Below, piece after piece: positions 20,280 through 29,441 of a DNA stretch of 64,000 bases (positions are counted from its first letter, which is position 1; the number at the start of each line of letters is the position of its first letter). The notes beneath the pieces are model-generated. The model was not told the origin of the DNA and did no database searches. It was given only the letters and a program-made list of their open reading frames with translations. The stretch is taken from assembly GCA_014156375.1 (NCBI GenBank), contig RQJH01000003.1, forward strand, positions 1,907,799-1,971,798, in the 5' to 3' direction. The translations under genes were made by a program, and so were the position numbers. This DNA is from Enterobacteriaceae bacterium 89 (GTDB lineage: Bacteria > Pseudomonadota > Gammaproteobacteria > Enterobacterales > Enterobacteriaceae).

Positions 20280-21092
20280 TCAATCCCAGCCGGGCACCGC
20301 CCCGCCGTTAAAGATTTTCTCCGCCGCTTTCGCGACTTCCGGTGACTGATAAGACTGAATAAACTCCTTCACGTTTTCCGCGTCTTTATTGTCTTCGCGT
20401 GTGACGATGATATTCACGTAAGGCGAGTTTTTGTCTTCGATAAAGATACCGTCATGCACAGGCGACAGCCCGATTTGTTGAATATAGGTGGTGCTGATGA
20501 TGGCGACATCGACCTTCGGATCGTCCAGCACGCGCGGCAGTTGCGCGCCTTCCATCTCCATAATGTTCAACCTGTGCGGGTTTTCGCTGATATCAAGCGA
20601 CGTCGGCAGCAGGCCTTTGCCCGACTTCAGGGTAATCAGCTTCTCTTTTTGCAACAGCAACAGCGCACGGCCCAGATTGGTCGGATCGTTTGGAATGGCG
20701 ATCGTTGCGCCATCCGGCAAATCAGCAACGGATTTTACCTTGCGCGAATAGCCCGCCATCGGGAAGACGAAGGTATTGCCGACTGCCACCAGATGGTAGC
20801 CATGCGCTTTGTTATCCTGTTCGAGGAACGGGCGATGCTGGAACACGTTGGCATCCAGCTCTCCGGCGTTAGTGGCATCGTTCGGCAGCAGAGAGCCGCT
20901 GAACCCTACCAGCTCGACATCCAGGCCATATTTCTCTTTCGCGACCTGCTTCGCCACTTCGGCCACGTCCTGTTCTGCGCCGTTAATCACGCCCACTTTG
21001 ATATGCTTGCTGGTGTCACTTTTCTGATCGCAGCCAGCCAGCAGCAGCCCGGCGAGCAACAGTGCGCTAAGATGAGGAAGAGTTCTTTTCAC
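20280..21092 (-). CDS. nlpA: NlpA lipoprotein, MetQ-family
   Basis: Inner-membrane lipoprotein of the methionine-binding (MetQ/NlpA) family, 270 residues against 272 in E. coli. A GTG codon at 21092 is the likely start: AAGGAA lies 11 nt upstream and it yields VKRTLPHLSALLLAGLLLAGC, with lipobox LAGC and Cys21. CDQ after the Cys gives Asp at +2, the inner-membrane retention signal, as in E. coli NlpA. Conserved ligand-domain segments include KVGVINGAEQDVAEVAK and DANVFQHRPFLEQDN. It is convergent with the small lipoprotein and 168 bp from the phn operon end. Confidence 0.93.
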   Translation of the reverse strand: MKRTLPHLSALLLAGLLLAGCDQKSDTSKHIKVGVINGAEQDVAEVAKQVAKEKYGLDVELVGFSGSLLPNDATNAGELDANVFQHRPFLEQDNKAHGYHLVAVGNTFVFPMAGYSRKVKSVADLPDGATIAIPNDPTNLGRALLLLQKEKLITLKSGKGLLPTSLDISENPHRLNIMEMEGAQLPRVLDDPKVDVAIISTTYIQQIGLSPVHDGIFIEDKNSPYVNIIVTREDNKDAENVKEFIQSYQSPEVAKAAEKIFNGGAVPGWD

Positions 21093-21231
21093 GCCAGAGT
21101 TCCTTTTTAAACAGTCCGTTAAACAAGAATTGCCTGAATGAAAATGACTATAGCGAGTTTGGCAGAGCGGCGATAAAAACGAAAAGGAATGAGTCAGAAG
21201 AAAAAGCGATAAGACGGAAATAACGAAGTTA

Positions 21232-21253
21232 CCCTTCCCGAAATCAGGAAGGG
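21232..21253 (-). terminator. Hairpin after pbfA
   Basis: CCCTTCC / GGAAGGG inverted repeat just beyond the last gene of the leftward phn operon. There is no clear T tract, so termination is uncertain. Confidence 0.4.
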
Positions 21254-21260
21254 CAATCAA

Positions 21261-22631
21261 TTAATACCCAAACTCCCCGCAAACCTCCGCCAGGGCGCGC
21301 TCAAATATCGCCAGCGCTTCCAGCAGCTGAGCCTCGCTGATAATCAGCGGCGGGCTGAGTTGGATCACGTTGCCCTGCGAAATTTTAAAGCTCAGGCCAT
21401 TGTTCAGGCAGCGGTAAAGCACCGCTTCGGCTTCATCGTAGGCGCGGGTTTTTGTGGTGCGATCGGTCACCAGCTCTACGCCCCACAGCAGGCCAATGCC
21501 GCGTACGTCGCCGATCAGCGGATATTTCTCTTTCATCGCCAGCAGTTTCTCACGCACCAGATCGCTGTCTTGCTTCACTTTCGCCAGCAGATTTTGCTGT
21601 TCGATCACTTCCATCGTCGCCAGCGCAGCGGCACAGCCGAGCGGGCTTTTCTCGTGGGTGTAGTGACCGAGTGAAATCTCCGTCGCCACGTTGTACTTCT
21701 CTTTAGTGATCATCGCCGCAATCGGCACCAGTCCGCCGCCCAGCCCTTTGCCGATACACAGAATATCCGGTTCGATATCGAACGCCTGATGGGTGAACCA
21801 TTCGCCGCTGCGGCCCATGCCGTTGGGAATGTCATCGATAATCAGCATTACGTTGTGCTTGTCACAGATTTCGCGGATGCGCTTCCAGTAGGCCTTGCTG
21901 GGTACCTGCACGTCGGTGTTACGCACCGCTTCGGCGATAAACGCGCCGATACCGCCCTCTTTCTGGATCACATATTCGAGATAGTCTGCATAGTGCACAT
22001 CGCTGCCGTCCGGGGAGTGCAGCGCACCGCGATAAGAAACCGCCGGAGGAATGCGTTCAACGCCCGCCATCAGCGGCCCCATCCCTTCGCGGAAGCAGGC
22101 TTCTCCGCCGACAGAAATCGCATCCAGCGACGCGCCGTGGAACGAATCCCACAGCGACACCACTTTGCTGTTGCCAGTGATAAATCTTGCCAGCTTCAGC
22201 GCCATGCCGATGACCGACGTACCGCCCGGCGCAAACAGCACACGGGTCAGCTCGCCGCCGCAAATCTGCGTCAGCTTTTCAGCACACTCAATCGCTACCG
22301 GGTTGGTAAAACGGCGCGGTGAAAAGGGCAGCGTCGCCATCTGTTCAGTAATGCGCTTCACCACATGCGGGTGACCGTAGCCGAGCTGATGGACGTTATT
22401 ACCATGAAAATCCATGTATTTTTTGCCGGTCGCGTCCTGGATAAAAATGCCTTCAGCGGCTTCCAGCGTATCCAGGCACGGCGTGGACATCGCCTGATGC
22501 AGAAAGACGTTCGCATCGCGCTGCAACAGCGACTGGGTGCGCTCATCGCTGAGGGAAGCATTCCACGCCTGACGCGCGGCGGTGGTGTTAATGTCACCTT
22601 CGGTACGAAGATGTGAGGCGTTGGCGGTCAT
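21261..22631 (-). CDS. pbfA: Class III PLP enzyme, probable (R)-1-hydroxy-2-aminoethylphosphonate ammonia-lyase
   Basis: 456-residue fold-type I PLP enzyme that looks like an ornithine/GABA aminotransferase relative. The Schiff-base lysine is K295 in CIGKGLGGG. The usual D-E-V-Q motif is replaced by IIDDIPNG (D266/D267), which is unusual for a true transaminase. It is the last gene of the phnSTUV operon and adjoins phnWX. Enzymes of this class next to phnW/phnX have been described as PbfA, which converts R-1-hydroxy-2-aminoethylphosphonate to phosphonoacetaldehyde plus ammonia, feeding PhnX. Assignment rests on fold and context; an AEP transaminase or another amine substrate remains possible. 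Confidence 0.78.
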   Translation of the reverse strand: MTANASHLRTEGDINTTAARQAWNASLSDERTQSLLQRDANVFLHQAMSTPCLDTLEAAEGIFIQDATGKKYMDFHGNNVHQLGYGHPHVVKRITEQMATLPFSPRRFTNPVAIECAEKLTQICGGELTRVLFAPGGTSVIGMALKLARFITGNSKVVSLWDSFHGASLDAISVGGEACFREGMGPLMAGVERIPPAVSYRGALHSPDGSDVHYADYLEYVIQKEGGIGAFIAEAVRNTDVQVPSKAYWKRIREICDKHNVMLIIDDIPNGMGRSGEWFTHQAFDIEPDILCIGKGLGGGLVPIAAMITKEKYNVATEISLGHYTHEKSPLGCAAALATMEVIEQQNLLAKVKQDSDLVREKLLAMKEKYPLIGDVRGIGLLWGVELVTDRTTKTRAYDEAEAVLYRCLNNGLSFKISQGNVIQLSPPLIISEAQLLEALAIFERALAEVCGEFGY

Positions 22632-22652
22632 CGCAAATTCTCTTTAGCAGAT

Positions 22653-23447
22653 TTATTTTTGCAGCCGTTGCGCGAGGCGCTCGAGCTTCATCATTAACAG
22701 CAGCGTAATGCCCACCAGAACAATGGTCAGGGCGGCACCGTCGGCCACGTTGCCACGGTCGGTGAGGCTGAAAATCGTCACCGGCAGCGTGGTCCAGCCC
22801 GGCGGATAAATCATTACCGTCGCGCCCAGTTCGCCCATCGACAGCGACAGGCTCAGCGCCAGCGCGGAGAGCATCCACGGCATCAGCAGCGGCAGCGTAA
22901 CGTAGCGCAGGCGATACCACGGCGAAGCACCAAGACTTGAAGCCACGCTCTCAATATCCGCCGAGATGCGCGTTAAACCCGTGGAAAGGTTGCTGAAGGT
23001 GAAGGCGGAAATCAGGACGAAATGTGCCACCAGCACAATCCAGAACGTGCCGTTCATCTGCAGCGGCCCCTGGCTGAAGGCCACCAGAATGCCCAGCCCG
23101 ACGGACACCGAAGGAATAGCGCTCGGCAGGTAAAAAACCAGCCCGAGGTACTTTTGAATTTTTGCACTGTACTCACGCAAAGCCAGCGCAGCCCACGCCC
23201 CGCACAGCAGGGCAAACAGGCTGGCGCAGAAGCCAATCACCAGGCTTGCGAACAGAGAATCCCAGGCCGCGCCGCGAAAGGCGTTGACGAAGTGCGTCAG
23301 CGTAAAGCCCGACGGCAGCACGCCGTTCCACTGCTGGCTCAGGCTCGACATCAAAATCACCGCCAGAGGCAGGAAGAAGAAAACGGTGAACAGCGTGACG
23401 GCGAGCGCTCCCGCCGCCACGCGTCCTTTGGATGACCAGATCAGCAT
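22653..23447 (-). CDS. phnV: 2-aminoethylphosphonate ABC transporter permease PhnV
   Basis: Inner-membrane permease, 264 residues, six predicted helices, binding-protein-dependent transport (BPD_transp_1) domain. The cytoplasmic EAA loop, which contacts the ATPase, appears as IESVASSLGASPWYRLRYVTLP. Its ATG overlaps the phnU stop codon by one base (TAATG), showing translational coupling. It partners PhnU in the importer for 2-aminoethylphosphonate described in Salmonella. Confidence 0.9.
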   Translation of the reverse strand: MLIWSSKGRVAAGALAVTLFTVFFFLPLAVILMSSLSQQWNGVLPSGFTLTHFVNAFRGAAWDSLFASLVIGFCASLFALLCGAWAALALREYSAKIQKYLGLVFYLPSAIPSVSVGLGILVAFSQGPLQMNGTFWIVLVAHFVLISAFTFSNLSTGLTRISADIESVASSLGASPWYRLRYVTLPLLMPWMLSALALSLSLSMGELGATVMIYPPGWTTLPVTIFSLTDRGNVADGAALTIVLVGITLLLMMKLERLAQRLQK

Positions 23448-24307
23448 TATGCGTTCCTCGCACCGGTGCGGGCTGCGGCCAGGCGGTAGAGCAGGAACAG
23501 CCCCAGCGACAGCAGAATATTAATCAGCGCAATCATGCAGGCCACGCCGTAGTCAGACTCCAGAATGGCTTTGCTGTAGACCATCATCGGCAGGGTATTA
23601 ACGCCCTTTGCGCCGATAAACAGCACGATGCCAAACTCGTTGGTGGTCAGCAGTAAACACAGGCTTCCCCCCGCCAACAGCGCAGGCAGCGCTGCCGGGA
23701 AAATCACTTGCGCAATCACCCGCCACGGGTGTGCGCCGAGAATGCTCGCGGCCTCCAGCTGGCTTTTATCAATCTGACGCAGCGCCGCCATCAACGGACG
23801 CATCACCAGCGGAGTGAAAACGGTGATTTCAGCGAGGATCACGCCCTGCATCGAGTAGAGAAAATCGACTGGCGGCAGTTCGAGGTGAAAAAGGTCCATC
23901 AGGGTGCCATTCAGCAGCCCGGCGGAGCCATAAATGAAGGTGAAGGCCAGGGTGATCAGAAACGTCGGCAGAGCGATAAAGGTGTCGATCACGCGGCCCA
24001 TCAGCTGGCTGCCGGGGAAGGGGATAAACACCAGGATCAGCGCCAGCACGCTGCCGAGCAACAGGCAGCCGAAGGTCGCCAGCACCGCGATTTGCAGAGT
24101 GTTGATCAGCGCGCTGTTAAAGCGACGGGAATCGAGCACCTGCCAGAAAGTATCCAGGCTCCAGTGCCCGCTGGTGTCGCGCAGCGCCTGTTCGGCAATC
24201 AGCAGCAACGGGTAGAAAAACAGGGTTGCCAGTACCAGCAGCGGAGCGGCAATCCATAGTCCGCGCCTGGCGTTGCGGGTTGCATTGAGCGTTAGGGTCA
24301 TCGACAT
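23447..24307 (-). CDS. phnU: 2-aminoethylphosphonate ABC transporter permease PhnU
   Basis: Second inner-membrane permease of the phosphonate importer, 286 residues, with hydrophobic helices beginning GLWIAAPLLVLATLFFYPLLL. The EAA loop is LEAASILGAHPWRVIAQVIFPAALP. The ATG at 24307 is chosen because GAGGTG lies 7 nt upstream; a start at 24319 would overlap phnT by 11 bp and has no better site. It starts 1 bp after the phnT stop and its stop overlaps the phnV start. Confidence 0.88.
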   Translation of the reverse strand: MSMTLTLNATRNARRGLWIAAPLLVLATLFFYPLLLIAEQALRDTSGHWSLDTFWQVLDSRRFNSALINTLQIAVLATFGCLLLGSVLALILVFIPFPGSQLMGRVIDTFIALPTFLITLAFTFIYGSAGLLNGTLMDLFHLELPPVDFLYSMQGVILAEITVFTPLVMRPLMAALRQIDKSQLEAASILGAHPWRVIAQVIFPAALPALLAGGSLCLLLTTNEFGIVLFIGAKGVNTLPMMVYSKAILESDYGVACMIALINILLSLGLFLLYRLAAARTGARNA

Positions 24308-24308
24308 G

Positions 24309-25418
24309 TCACACCTCAATCAGCACGGCATCGTCAGGTTCGAAATACAGCGCCAGTCGGTCTCCCGCGCGCGGCATCGGATTGACCTGCGTCAGCACGA
24401 TACGCACCGCTTCGCCGTTTACATCGCACAGCAGATGGGTCAGATCGCCCTGCCAGTGCACCGAAGTCAGCGTGGCGTTCAGGCGATTGCTGTGCGGAGA
24501 GCGCTGGGTCAGGCTCATATGCTGCGGGCGAATGCAGAGCAGCTTGTTGTGCCCGTGGTGCACGCCTTCGCTCCAGGCGCTGATAATCGCTCCGCCGCAG
24601 CTGACGTTTACCAGCCCGGCAGACGGTGAGTGGTTCAGCGCAGTGGCGTGCAGAATATTGGCGCGCCCCAAAAACTCGGCGGCAAAGCGGTTCGGCGGAT
24701 GGTGATACAGCTTATGCGTCTCGCCGTGGGCGATCATCGAGCCATCCTTCATGATGCCGATTTTGTCGGCCAGGGTCAGGGCTTCGGTCTGATCGTGAGT
24801 AACATAGAGAATGGTCAGCTCCGGCAGCTCGCGGTGCAGACGGGCAATCTCTTCCACCATGTTGTGGCGGATCTGCGCATCCAGCGCCGAAAGCGGTTCA
24901 TCCAGAAGTAATACCCGTGGACGCACGGCAATCGCACGGGCAATCGCCACGCGCTGCTGCTGTCCGCCGGAAAGCTGATGCGGGTAGCGGGTAGCATAGT
25001 CAGACATGCCGACAATCTTCAGCGCCTCTTTGACGCGGTCGGCAATCAGCGGCTTTGGCTGTTTCTGCGCGCGCAGGCCAAACGCCACGTTATCTTCCAC
25101 CTTCATATGCGGGAACAGGGCGTAGTTTTGCACCACCATCCCCAGTCCGCGCTTGTACGGCGGAAGCTGGGTGACGTCCGTGTCACCAATTAAAATACGT
25201 CCGCCAGCCGGTTGTACGAAGCCCGCAATGGCGCGCAGGACGGTGGTTTTTCCCGATCCGGACGGGCCAATCAGTGCCAGCACTTCGCCCGGCTCGATGG
25301 TCAGTGACAGCGGTTTCAACACCACGTTGCCGTGGTAGGAAACGCGCAGTGAATCCAGGGTGATCCCCGAGGAGCCCGCGCTGACGGCGCTCTGGACGGT
25401 CGTATTTTTCATCAACAT
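24309..25418 (-). CDS. phnT: 2-aminoethylphosphonate ABC transporter ATPase PhnT
   Basis: Cytoplasmic ATPase, 369 residues. It shows Walker A (GPSGSGKTT), the Q-loop VQNYALFPH, the ABC signature LSGGQQQR, Walker B LLLDEP and the H-loop TILYVTHDQTEALTLAD. The C-terminal ~110 residues form a TOBE-type regulatory domain as in PotA/FbpC-like ATPases. It follows phnS by 5 bp. Drives uptake through PhnU/PhnV. Confidence 0.92.
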   Translation of the reverse strand: MLMKNTTVQSAVSAGSSGITLDSLRVSYHGNVVLKPLSLTIEPGEVLALIGPSGSGKTTVLRAIAGFVQPAGGRILIGDTDVTQLPPYKRGLGMVVQNYALFPHMKVEDNVAFGLRAQKQPKPLIADRVKEALKIVGMSDYATRYPHQLSGGQQQRVAIARAIAVRPRVLLLDEPLSALDAQIRHNMVEEIARLHRELPELTILYVTHDQTEALTLADKIGIMKDGSMIAHGETHKLYHHPPNRFAAEFLGRANILHATALNHSPSAGLVNVSCGGAIISAWSEGVHHGHNKLLCIRPQHMSLTQRSPHSNRLNATLTSVHWQGDLTHLLCDVNGEAVRIVLTQVNPMPRAGDRLALYFEPDDAVLIEV

Positions 25419-25423
25419 GCTGC

Positions 25424-26440
25424 TTACTCGCTGTCCGTCACTTTGTGCCAGCGGCCAATATCCGCCTGTAAGGAAGAGGCCACGTCATCCCAGTTCGGCG
25501 ACCAGGTTTTCACGCCGTTCATTGCGGTTTTGGCGGCCTGATAGTTGGCATCGGTTGGCGTCACGTCGCTGCGCACCGGCATCCCCCAGGAAAGGGCGCT
25601 GACGCTGTTCTGCGCTTCTTTCGCCAGCAGGAAGTTAATCAGCTTTTTGCCGTTTTCGGTCTGCGGGCCGCCCTGCACCAGGCCGATCGCGTAAGGCAGT
25701 TCCAGCGCGCTGCGCTCGCCTTTGGCATCCGCTGGCCAGAAGATTTTCACGTTCGGGTTCTGCGCCATCTGCGACAGGTTCATCTGCAGGTCGCCGTTCG
25801 CCACGTGCAGTTCGCCTTTGTTGACCAGCGCGGTCAGCTTACCGGTGGAGGCAGACGGGCCAACGTTGTTAGCCTGAAGTTTGCCGAGATAGTCAAAACC
25901 GGCATCTTTCCCGCCGAAGCTGTGGAAGGTCTGCAGCATCACCGCCGTACCGTCACCGGCCTGGCCAGGAGTGGAGTACTGGAGTTTGCTCTTGAAGCGG
26001 CTGTCCAGCAGATCGTGCCAGCTGGTCGGCGTGGCTTTCAGCGCTTTGTCGTTATAGATGAAGCTCAGGTAGTTGTTCACCAGCGGCGCGTAGCGAGCGG
26101 TAGCGCCAGGAATTTGTGCTGCGGCATCTGGTTTGAACTCAGCCAGCAGCTTTTCAGACGCGGCGCGCTGAATAAACGGAGGCATGGTGACCAGCACGTC
26201 GGCCTGCGGGTTGGTGCGCTCTTTCGACAAACGCTCAACAATCGCGCCGCCGCCGCTTTCCACGTACTGAACTTTAATACCGGTCGCTTTGGTGAAGGCA
26301 TCAAACTCGGTCTGATACCAGCTGTTGTTGCCGTCGTGCAGGCCATCGGCGGAGTAAACGGTGACAACGGAGTCCGCCAGCGCAGGCAGGCTGGCGACGG
26401 CAAGAGCAGACAACAGAGCAAGTCGGGTGAGTTTCATCAT
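25424..26440 (-). CDS. phnS: 2-aminoethylphosphonate periplasmic binding protein PhnS
   Basis: Periplasmic solute-binding protein, 338 residues, with a signal peptide of about 22 residues ending SLPALA before [11 protein letters not shown]. The fold resembles the iron(III)/spermidine type, with [15 protein letters not shown] as the ligand-domain opening. First gene of the importer set. AAGG precedes a pair of adjacent ATG codons. It lies 126 bp after phnR, with a PhnR-type operator in the gap. Confidence 0.9.
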   Translation of the reverse strand: MMKLTRLALLSALAVASLPALADSVVTVYSADGLHDGNNSWYQTEFDAFTKATGIKVQYVESGGGAIVERLSKERTNPQADVLVTMPPFIQRAASEKLLAEFKPDAAAQIPGATARYAPLVNNYLSFIYNDKALKATPTSWHDLLDSRFKSKLQYSTPGQAGDGTAVMLQTFHSFGGKDAGFDYLGKLQANNVGPSASTGKLTALVNKGELHVANGDLQMNLSQMAQNPNVKIFWPADAKGERSALELPYAIGLVQGGPQTENGKKLINFLLAKEAQNSVSALSWGMPVRSDVTPTDANYQAAKTAMNGVKTWSPNWDDVASSLQADIGRWHKVTDSE

Positions 26441-26466
26441 GTTAGCCTTGTCAGGTTGAGAGAGTT

Positions 26467-26480
26467 CTGGTCTACACCAG
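26467..26480. promoter_or_regulatory. PhnR operator upstream of phnS
   Basis: CTGGTCTACACCAG contains TGGTCTACACCA, an inverted repeat of TGGT/ACCA around a central TA. The same pattern stands ahead of phnW. It matches the TGGTNTANACCA consensus reported for HutC-subfamily GntR proteins, such as mycobacterial PhnF. Confidence 0.7.
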
Positions 26481-26566
26481 ATTTGCTATCACGCTAACGC
26501 GGCTTTGTGACAGAAGGATGAAAGATTGATGTCATCCCGGCGACAAACCGGGATTCGGTGAGGAGA

Positions 26567-27286
26567 TCAGGCGATATTAACTTCGATGCGCAGGCTGTCG
26601 TGCCGCCAGTATTCAATGTCGTAGTCCAGAATGCGGCCGTGCTGATCGTAGTTGAGACGCCGCAGCAACAGCGCCGGACGCCCCTCCATAACCCCTAAAG
26701 CTTCTGCGGCCTGCGGCGGCATGGCGGTCGGATAGAAGGTTAAGTGCATGCTGGTATATATCAGGTCATAATTCTGCTGATAAACCTCCGTCAGGCTACC
26801 GTTGAGATCGTGGCTCAACAGCTCCGGCACGCGGGCAGGCAGACAGTGGTTTTCGCTGTAGCAAATCGCGCGACCGTCGGCGTGACGCAGGCGCGAAAGC
26901 AGATAGATCTGGTCAAACGGCTGCAGCGCCAGCGGCGTCATCACGTCCAGCGGTACGGTGGTGACGCGCCCATCCAGCAGCACCGTTTTGGGTTCGCGAC
27001 CCTGCTCGATGCACATCTTGTGAAAGTTAGTGTTCTGCGTCGGGTCGAGCAGCAGGCGCTCGGGAGTGACAAACCAGCCACGGCGATCCGCACGCCAGAT
27101 AACCCCGCTGGCTTCCAGCTGCGCCAGGCTCTCGCGAATGGTCACGCGGGTGGTATTAAAAATTGCGCACAGCTCGCGCTCGGACGGCAGCTTATCGCCG
27201 CTTTTTAGCGCGCCGTTTTGAATGCGTGCGTGCAGCTGAGCCTTAATCAACAGGTACTGCGGAATTTCGCCAGAAGGTGATTTCAT
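26567..27286 (-). CDS. phnR: GntR/HutC-family regulator of phosphonate genes
   Basis: 239 residues: an N-terminal winged helix-turn-helix (about 8-72: [33 protein letters not shown]) and a C-terminal UTRA ligand domain (about 90-235), with [15 protein letters not shown]. HutC-type GntR proteins usually repress until an effector binds; here the effector may be AEP or a phosphonate intermediate. It is divergent from phnW and upstream of phnS, with palindromic operators on both sides, so it likely controls both transcription units and itself. Confidence 0.9.
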   Translation of the reverse strand: MKSPSGEIPQYLLIKAQLHARIQNGALKSGDKLPSERELCAIFNTTRVTIRESLAQLEASGVIWRADRRGWFVTPERLLLDPTQNTNFHKMCIEQGREPKTVLLDGRVTTVPLDVMTPLALQPFDQIYLLSRLRHADGRAICYSENHCLPARVPELLSHDLNGSLTEVYQQNYDLIYTSMHLTFYPTAMPPQAAEALGVMEGRPALLLRRLNYDQHGRILDYDIEYWRHDSLRIEVNIA

Positions 27287-27401
27287 CTTGTTTTCACTCT
27301 TTTTTCAGTGCCGACATTATACAGCTCCAGATGAATTTTTTGTTGCAGACGCAGATCTCCGTTGACCCTTCGCCGCTTTTTTCTCCATGATAATAACAAA
27401 T

Positions 27402-27415
27402 CTGGTATAGACCAA
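27402..27415. promoter_or_regulatory. PhnR operator upstream of phnW
   Basis: CTGGTATAGACCAA contains TGGTATAGACCA, the same inverted repeat as at 26467-26480 with 10 of 12 bases identical. It ends 13 bp before the phnW start, so bound regulator would block initiation. Confidence 0.7.
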
Positions 27416-27428
27416 AAGGTGAAATTCG

Positions 27429-28532
27429 ATGACTTCTCGCAATTACCTGCTGCTGACCCCCGGCCCGTTAACCACTTCCCGCACCGTGAAAGAGGCGATG
27501 CTGGCCGACAGCTGCACCTGGGACGACGACTACAATCTGGGCGTGGTCCAGACCATTCGCCAGCAGCTGGTACAGCTTGCCACGCCTGCCAGCGGCTACA
27601 CCTCGGTGCTGCTCCAGGGCAGCGGCAGCTACGCGGTGGAAGCCGTACTCGGCTCCGCCATCGGCCCGCAGGGCAAAGTGCTGATTGTCAGCAACGGCGC
27701 GTACGGCGCACGCATGATTGAAATGGCCGCGCTGATGGGCATCGCGCATCACGCCTATGACTGCGGCGAAGTGGCGCGTCCGGACGTGCAGGCGATCGAG
27801 CAGATCCTGCAACAGGACGGCGCGATCACTCATATTGCGATGGTCCATTGTGAAACCACCACCGGAATGCTGAACCCGATCGCAGAAGTGGCTGAGCTGG
27901 CCCGTCGCTATCAGAAGTTGTATATCGTTGATGCAATGAGCAGCTTTGGCGGCATCCCGCTGGACGTAGCAGCGCTGAACATCGATTTCCTGATCAGCTC
28001 CGCCAACAAGTGCATTCAGGGCGTACCGGGCTTTGCCTTTGTGATTGCCCGCGAAGAGGCGCTGGAAGGCTGTAAAGGTCGCTCGCGTTCGCTGTCGCTG
28101 GATTTGTACGCCCAGTGGCGCTGCATGGAAGACAACCACGGCAAGTGGCGTTTTACCTCGCCGACTCATACCGTGCTGGCCTTCGCGCAGGCGTTGCAGG
28201 AGCTGGCAGAAGAAGGCGGCGTTGAGGCGCGATTCTCTCGTTACCGCAACAACCAGCGTCGCCTGGTGGCCGGAATGCGCGCGCTGGGCTTCCAGCCGCT
28301 GTTGAATGACGAGCTGCACTCGCCGATCATCACCGCGTTTTACTCACCGGATACGCCGCAGTACCGTTTTAAAGAGTTTTATCAGCGCCTGAAAGAGCAG
28401 GGCTTTGTCATCTATCCCGGCAAAGTCTCGCAGAGCGACTGTTTCCGCATTGGCAACATCGGTGAAGTGTACGACGCCGATATCACCGCCCTGCTGACCG
28501 CCATTGACCACGCCATGTACTGGAAAAATTAA
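27429..28532 (+). CDS. phnW: 2-aminoethylphosphonate:pyruvate transaminase
   Basis: PLP aminotransferase (class V fold), 367 residues, that transfers the amino group of 2-aminoethylphosphonate to pyruvate, giving phosphonoacetaldehyde and alanine. The Schiff-base lysine is K194 in [12 protein letters not shown]; the PLP-Asp lies in [11 protein letters not shown] near residue 168. The N-terminus [18 protein letters not shown] is typical of the family. phnX follows after 9 bp. Expression is probably controlled by PhnR through the operator just upstream. Confidence 0.95.
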   Translation: MTSRNYLLLTPGPLTTSRTVKEAMLADSCTWDDDYNLGVVQTIRQQLVQLATPASGYTSVLLQGSGSYAVEAVLGSAIGPQGKVLIVSNGAYGARMIEMAALMGIAHHAYDCGEVARPDVQAIEQILQQDGAITHIAMVHCETTTGMLNPIAEVAELARRYQKLYIVDAMSSFGGIPLDVAALNIDFLISSANKCIQGVPGFAFVIAREEALEGCKGRSRSLSLDLYAQWRCMEDNHGKWRFTSPTHTVLAFAQALQELAEEGGVEARFSRYRNNQRRLVAGMRALGFQPLLNDELHSPIITAFYSPDTPQYRFKEFYQRLKEQGFVIYPGKVSQSDCFRIGNIGEVYDADITALLTAIDHAMYWKN

Positions 28533-28541
28533 GGAGCCATC

Positions 28542-29351
28542 ATGAACCGTATTACCGCTGTGATCCTCGACTGGGCGGGCACCACCGTCGATTTTGGCTC
28601 CTTCGCGCCGACGCAGATCTTCGTCGAAGCCTTCCGCAAGGCGTTTGATATTGAGATTACCCTTGCCGAAGCCCGCGTGCCGATGGGGCTGGGCAAATGG
28701 CAGCACATTGAAGCGCTGGGCAAGCTGCCGTCGGTGGATGCTCGCTGGCAGGCGAAGTTTGGCCGCCCGATGTCCTCTGACGATATCGACACCATTTATG
28801 CCACCTTTATGCCGCTGCAAATCGCCAAAGTCGTCGATTTTGCCGCACCCATTGAAGGTGTTGTCGACACTATCGCAGCATTTCGCGCTAACGGGATCAA
28901 AATTGGTTCCTGCTCTGGTTATCCGCGAGCGGTAATGGAAAAACTGGTTCCTGCGGCAGCGGCGCTGGGTTATGCGCCCGATCATTGGGTCGCAACTGAT
29001 GATTTAGCTGTCGGTGGACGTCCGGGGCCGTGGATGGCGCTGCAAAACGTCATCACGCTGGGTATCGACGACGTGGGCCACTGCGTGAAGGTGGACGACG
29101 CAGCACCGGGCATTGAAGAAGGTTTACGTGCCGGGATGTGGAGCGTCGGGCTGGCGCTGTCGGGCAACGAGTTTGGCGCAACGTGGGAAGAGTATCAGGC
29201 GATGTCGGTGGATGAGATTGCCACCCGCCACGAGCTTGCCGCCGCCAAATTATATGCCGCTGGCGCGCACTACGTGGTGGATTCTCTGGCGGATTTACCA
29301 GCGGTAATCAATGAAATTAACGCCCGCCTGGCGAAGGGCGAGCGTCCGTAA
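28542..29351 (+). CDS. phnX: Phosphonoacetaldehyde hydrolase (phosphonatase)
   Basis: HAD-superfamily enzyme, 269 residues, splitting the C-P bond of phosphonoacetaldehyde to acetaldehyde and phosphate. The nucleophile is D10 in [10 protein letters not shown]; the Schiff-base lysine of the cap domain is probably K52 in [12 protein letters not shown]. Later HAD motifs are seen as GSCSGYPR (Ser/Thr) and [12 protein letters not shown] (acidic). It is the final step of the PhnW pathway and would also use the aldehyde made by the PbfA-like enzyme. Confidence 0.95.
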   Translation: MNRITAVILDWAGTTVDFGSFAPTQIFVEAFRKAFDIEITLAEARVPMGLGKWQHIEALGKLPSVDARWQAKFGRPMSSDDIDTIYATFMPLQIAKVVDFAAPIEGVVDTIAAFRANGIKIGSCSGYPRAVMEKLVPAAAALGYAPDHWVATDDLAVGGRPGPWMALQNVITLGIDDVGHCVKVDDAAPGIEEGLRAGMWSVGLALSGNEFGATWEEYQAMSVDEIATRHELAAAKLYAAGAHYVVDSLADLPAVINEINARLAKGERP

Positions 29352-29365
29352 CTCCTTGTTTAAAT

Positions 29366-29433
29366 TGCCCGGTGGCGCGTTGCTTACCGGACCTACGGTT
29401 TTGTAGGCACGATAAGCGAAGCGCATCGGGCAA
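29366..29433. repeat. REP-like palindromic element (type B)
   Basis: Runs from GCCCGGTGGCGCGTTGCTTACCGG to GCGCATCGGGC, with central ACCTACGG/TTGTAGGC arms. It lies between convergent phnX and the serine hydrolase gene and may end both transcripts. Confidence 0.75.
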
Positions 29434-29441
29434 TCGGTATT

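Noticed and set aside
19566-21092. Integrated island at selC
   Set aside because: No integrase, no repeated tRNA 3' end and no mobility gene follow; the next genes are ordinary chromosomal types.
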